Positions 36,945-39,969 of a stretch of DNA of 39,969 bases are shown one piece after another. Under the pieces are notes generated by a model. That model did not search any database. It worked only from the letters and a program-made list of their open reading frames with translations, and was not told the DNA's origin. Source of the stretch: Verrucomicrobiota bacterium (GTDB taxonomy: Bacteria; Verrucomicrobiota; Verrucomicrobiia; Chthoniobacterales; UBA10450); assembly GCA_003219465.1 (NCBI GenBank), contig QHOX01000063.1, positions 1-39,969 of the forward strand, given 5' to 3'. Position 1 is the stretch's first letter; each line of letters opens with the position of its first letter. Both the position numbers and the translations under genes were made by a program.

Positions 36945-38351
36945 ATGTCCTTCGTTGAATTTCGCTTCCTCTGGTTTTTTCTGCTGGCCTTCATCGTCTA
37001 CTGGGCGATGCGCAATAACGCCGCGCGAAAGGTGTGGCTTCTCTTCTGCAGCTATGCTTTTTACGCGGCCTGGAGTTGGAAATTTACATTCTTACTTCTC
37101 GGTTCAACGACGGTGGATTACATCGTCGGCCAAATGCTTGGGCGTACCGAAAGTCCGGCATCGCGGCGCTTCTGGATTGCCACGAGCATCTGCGTCAATC
37201 TCGGCGTTCTGGGTTTTTTCAAATACTTTAACTTTTTTGTCTCTTCGGCGTCCGAGTTTCTGGCGTGGCTTGGCTTACCGGCGAGCGTGAACACGCTCTA
37301 CCTTATTCTACCCGTCGGGATCAGCTTCTACACGTTTCACTCGATGAGTTACACGATCGACGTGTACCGTCGAAAGCAGCCTCCTATTTCGAATTTTGTC
37401 GATCTCGCGTTGTTCGTCAGTTTCTTCCCGCCATTGGTGGCAGGACCGATCGTCCGTGCAGTGTACTTTCTGCCGCAGCTCGTTTCCGCCAGGAGATTTT
37501 CCAATGTCGATGTTCGTGGCGCGGTAATATTATTCCTGGCAGGATTCATTAAAAAGGCATGCATCGCCGATGGAGTCGCGCCGACCGTCGACCGTTACTT
37601 CGCTCATCCGGCGGATTTCACACCAACGAGTGCGTGGATTGGTGTGCTGTTCTATGCAATCCAGATTTACTGCGACTTTTCCGGCTACACAGATATGGCC
37701 ATCGCGGCTGCCCGGCTACTTGGATATCAATTACCGAACAACTTCCAGTTTCCGTACTTTGCCCGGAACGTCTCTGATTTCTGGCGACGCTGGCACATCA
37801 GTCTCTCAAGTTGGCTGCGCGACTATCTCTACATTCCACTCGGCGGAAATCGGGGCTCGCGCGGGTTTGCCTACCGTAACGTCATGATCACGATGCTCCT
37901 CGGCGGCCTATGGCACGGAGCTGCGTGGACCTTCGTTATCTGGGGGGCGTTACATGGAACCGCGCTGCTCATTCATCGCGAGTGGATCCGACTTACCGAG
38001 GGTCTGAAGTGGGCCGTGCGGGCGATGCGCTGGCTTGCGTGGCCGATTACGATCTACGCCATATGCGTCGCTTGGATTTTTTTCCGCGCGCATGACCTCA
38101 GAAGTGCGGGGACAATACTAAGGCAGTTCACCTTGTTTCGGGGGGGTGGTAACGAACATTTCCACCAATGGTTTCTCCTGGTGATTGTGGCACTCCTCCT
38201 CGTCCACTGGCTCAATTCTCGCCGATGGTTTGCAGAATCATGGCAGCGATGGCCCGCCCCAGCCTTCGCAGCGGCTTACGGTTGCACGTTTGCAGTCGTC
38301 CTTTTATTTGTTCCGCCCCACTATACGCCCTTCATTTATTTTCAGTTTTGA
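36945..38351 (+). CDS. MBOAT family O-acyltransferase (AlgI-like)
   Basis: LVAGPIVRA, FWRRWHISLSSWLRDYLYIPLGGNRG, LLGGLWHGAAWTFVIWGALHG. Confidence 0.95.
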   Translation: MSFVEFRFLWFFLLAFIVYWAMRNNAARKVWLLFCSYAFYAAWSWKFTFLLLGSTTVDYIVGQMLGRTESPASRRFWIATSICVNLGVLGFFKYFNFFVSSASEFLAWLGLPASVNTLYLILPVGISFYTFHSMSYTIDVYRRKQPPISNFVDLALFVSFFPPLVAGPIVRAVYFLPQLVSARRFSNVDVRGAVILFLAGFIKKACIADGVAPTVDRYFAHPADFTPTSAWIGVLFYAIQIYCDFSGYTDMAIAAARLLGYQLPNNFQFPYFARNVSDFWRRWHISLSSWLRDYLYIPLGGNRGSRGFAYRNVMITMLLGGLWHGAAWTFVIWGALHGTALLIHREWIRLTEGLKWAVRAMRWLAWPITIYAICVAWIFFRAHDLRSAGTILRQFTLFRGGGNEHFHQWFLLVIVALLLVHWLNSRRWFAESWQRWPAPAFAAAYGCTFAVVLLFVPPHYTPFIYFQF

Positions 38352-38373
38352 GCCCGTAGCCAAGAATCAAACC

Positions 38374-39138
38374 ATGCGCAAGAAAATCGTCGCCGCCAAT
38401 TGGAAGATGAACATGACTCAGGCCGAGTCGGAGCGATTTGTCGAATCATTGCTGCTGCGTCTGGATGACATTACCGATGTGGAAGTGGTAATCGTTCCGC
38501 CGTTCACGGCAATTGCGAAAGTCTCGGAAGGGCTCGGCAAAGCCCAAAACATCAAGGTCGGCGCGCAAAATATGTACTGGGAAAAGAGCGGCCCGTATAC
38601 CGGCGAGATCAGCGCATCGCTTTTACGCGACCTGTTTGTGCACTACGTCGTGCTCGGGCACAGCGAACGCCGCATTTTGTTCGGTGAGACCGACGAAATC
38701 GTAAATCGAAAAGTCCGCGCGGCGCATGCGGCGGCATTGCGTCCGATCGTTTGCGTCGGAGAAACGCTCGAGCAGCGCGACAAAGGGAACGTTGAAAAAA
38801 TCTTGTCAATCCAATTGCGTGGCAGTCTCGCTGGTCTGAATCCAAAGGAATTGCAGGAAACAGTGATCGCGTACGAGCCGGTCTGGGCCATCGGCACCGG
38901 GCGCAATGCGACGCCTGCTCAGGCGCAGGAAGCGCACGCTTTCGTTCGCCACACTTTGCACGAAATGGCTGACGACGCGACGGCGGAGCGCGTGCGCATT
39001 CAGTACGGTGGCAGCGTCAAACCAGAGAACGCACGCGAACTAATGACCCAGCCGGACATCGACGGCGCTCTCGTTGGTGGCGCCAGCTTGGACCCGCGCA
39101 GCTTTGCCCAAATCGTCAAAGCGGCGCGCGACAAGTAG
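38374..39138 (+). CDS. tpiA: Triosephosphate isomerase
   Basis: KIVAANWKMN, LGHSERR, AYEPVWAIGTGRNATPAQAQE, QYGGSVKPENA; start trimmed. Confidence 0.97.
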   Translation: MRKKIVAANWKMNMTQAESERFVESLLLRLDDITDVEVVIVPPFTAIAKVSEGLGKAQNIKVGAQNMYWEKSGPYTGEISASLLRDLFVHYVVLGHSERRILFGETDEIVNRKVRAAHAAALRPIVCVGETLEQRDKGNVEKILSIQLRGSLAGLNPKELQETVIAYEPVWAIGTGRNATPAQAQEAHAFVRHTLHEMADDATAERVRIQYGGSVKPENARELMTQPDIDGALVGGASLDPRSFAQIVKAARDK

Positions 39139-39198
39139 GGCGCGACCGCGTACAAAATCTGTTACTTGGATTTGCGCGGTTCTTAAAGGATGGTGGGA

Positions 39199-39223
39199 TT
39201 TGGCGCGGGTGGAACGCGCCAAA
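39199..39223. terminator. Strong hairpin between convergent tpiA and secreted protein gene
   Basis: TTTGGCGCG-ggtggaa-CGCGCCAAA, 9-bp perfect stem; no clear U tail. Confidence 0.4.
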
Positions 39224-39277
39224 CGCCATGATCGGTCACACGTCGAATGTCGTCACAAACAGCCGAAGCGTTCTTTC

Positions 39278-39760
39278 TTAATACGGCAGCCGTGTCGCAA
39301 TTCCCAGTCCGGTGCCAGCGCTACCACCTCCCGCAATCTGGGTGGTCCAAAGCTGCTGTGTACTCGGCCCGACGTATATGTTAAAACTTGGGCCGCCGGT
39401 GATTGACAGCGTGCCCGTGCAGTCCGCTGCCACCGTATAGGTTCCTACCCCTCCGGTGGCATCGATGATGATCGTGCCCCCGATATTCACAGTGCCGAAT
39501 GGATTGAACGTCTTACCATCTCCGTTGAACCGGAGGCCTTGCATAATGGCTTTTGGTACCAGGTCCCCACCGAAGTTTTCGTACCCGTCGAAAGTCCACA
39601 CATACAGCCCGTTCAGTGTGTGCACGCTGCAAGGCTGCGGGAACCGCGCCGTGGCCCGCGCAGTACCGGAGGTACCCAGCGCCATCGCGACAACCAGGCA
39701 GCCTAACGCACAGGTGAAGGCCAGGGAGCTCATAATGGTTTTAGTTAATTTTGGTTTCAT
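39278..39760 (-). CDS. Secreted protein of unknown function
   Basis: Signal-peptide-like N-terminus; Gly/Thr-rich beta-type sequence (LNGLYVWTFDGYENFGG...). Confidence 0.7.
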   Translation of the reverse strand: MKPKLTKTIMSSLAFTCALGCLVVAMALGTSGTARATARFPQPCSVHTLNGLYVWTFDGYENFGGDLVPKAIMQGLRFNGDGKTFNPFGTVNIGGTIIIDATGGVGTYTVAADCTGTLSITGGPSFNIYVGPSTQQLWTTQIAGGGSAGTGLGIATRLPY

Positions 39761-39969
39761 AGTTATTGTTTCTCTTTCTGTTTAAGTTTTTCTTGTTTTG
39801 GTCTTCCTGGCTTCCCACCGTGGAGGTCACATCTGGCCGTTCACTCCTTCCTTCGGAAAATTTTGCCCGGCGTTGCAAAAACGAAGATTCTTTTCGGGCG
39901 AGCCGCCGAAACCAACACGCGTACGTGCGAGCATAACGGCAAAAGCGCAGCGATCCGCGAGAGCATCGT

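Overview
The window reads as a gene-dense bacterial chromosome segment. Gene repertoire and repeat style suggest Verrucomicrobia, possibly Chthoniobacterales-like; this is inference only. No rRNA, tRNA, CRISPR array, prophage or transposase was seen. Main blocks: (i) the 3' part of PBP2; (ii) a small NRPS locus with a Zn-alcohol dehydrogenase, a SAM methyltransferase and an O-methyltransferase on +, converging with a complete C-A-T-TE NRPS on -; (iii) double-CbiX chelatase, GAF protein, Cys-rich DR2241-like protein, amidohydrolase, then rpoN and a LOG-family gene; (iv) YegS-like kinase, a frameshifted esterase, and a MocR-like regulator next to a D-2-hydroxyacid dehydrogenase; (v) a metal-transport block (TonB receptor, DmeF-like CDF, ZIP); (vi) lysA, a possible caspase-fold secreted protein, agmatine deiminase; (vii) gap-pgk-[SGNH+MBOAT]-tpiA. 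The most unusual feature is a dispersed family of about 11 short elements. Each has GTAG/CTAC-type termini enclosing one to three very short, near-perfect hairpins, most with 3-nt loops. Hairpin sequences differ between copies while the architecture stays constant. Several copies supply the stop codon of the upstream gene, and two lie in-frame inside coding sequences (CbiX and its Cys-rich neighbour). At least four other repeat types are also present.
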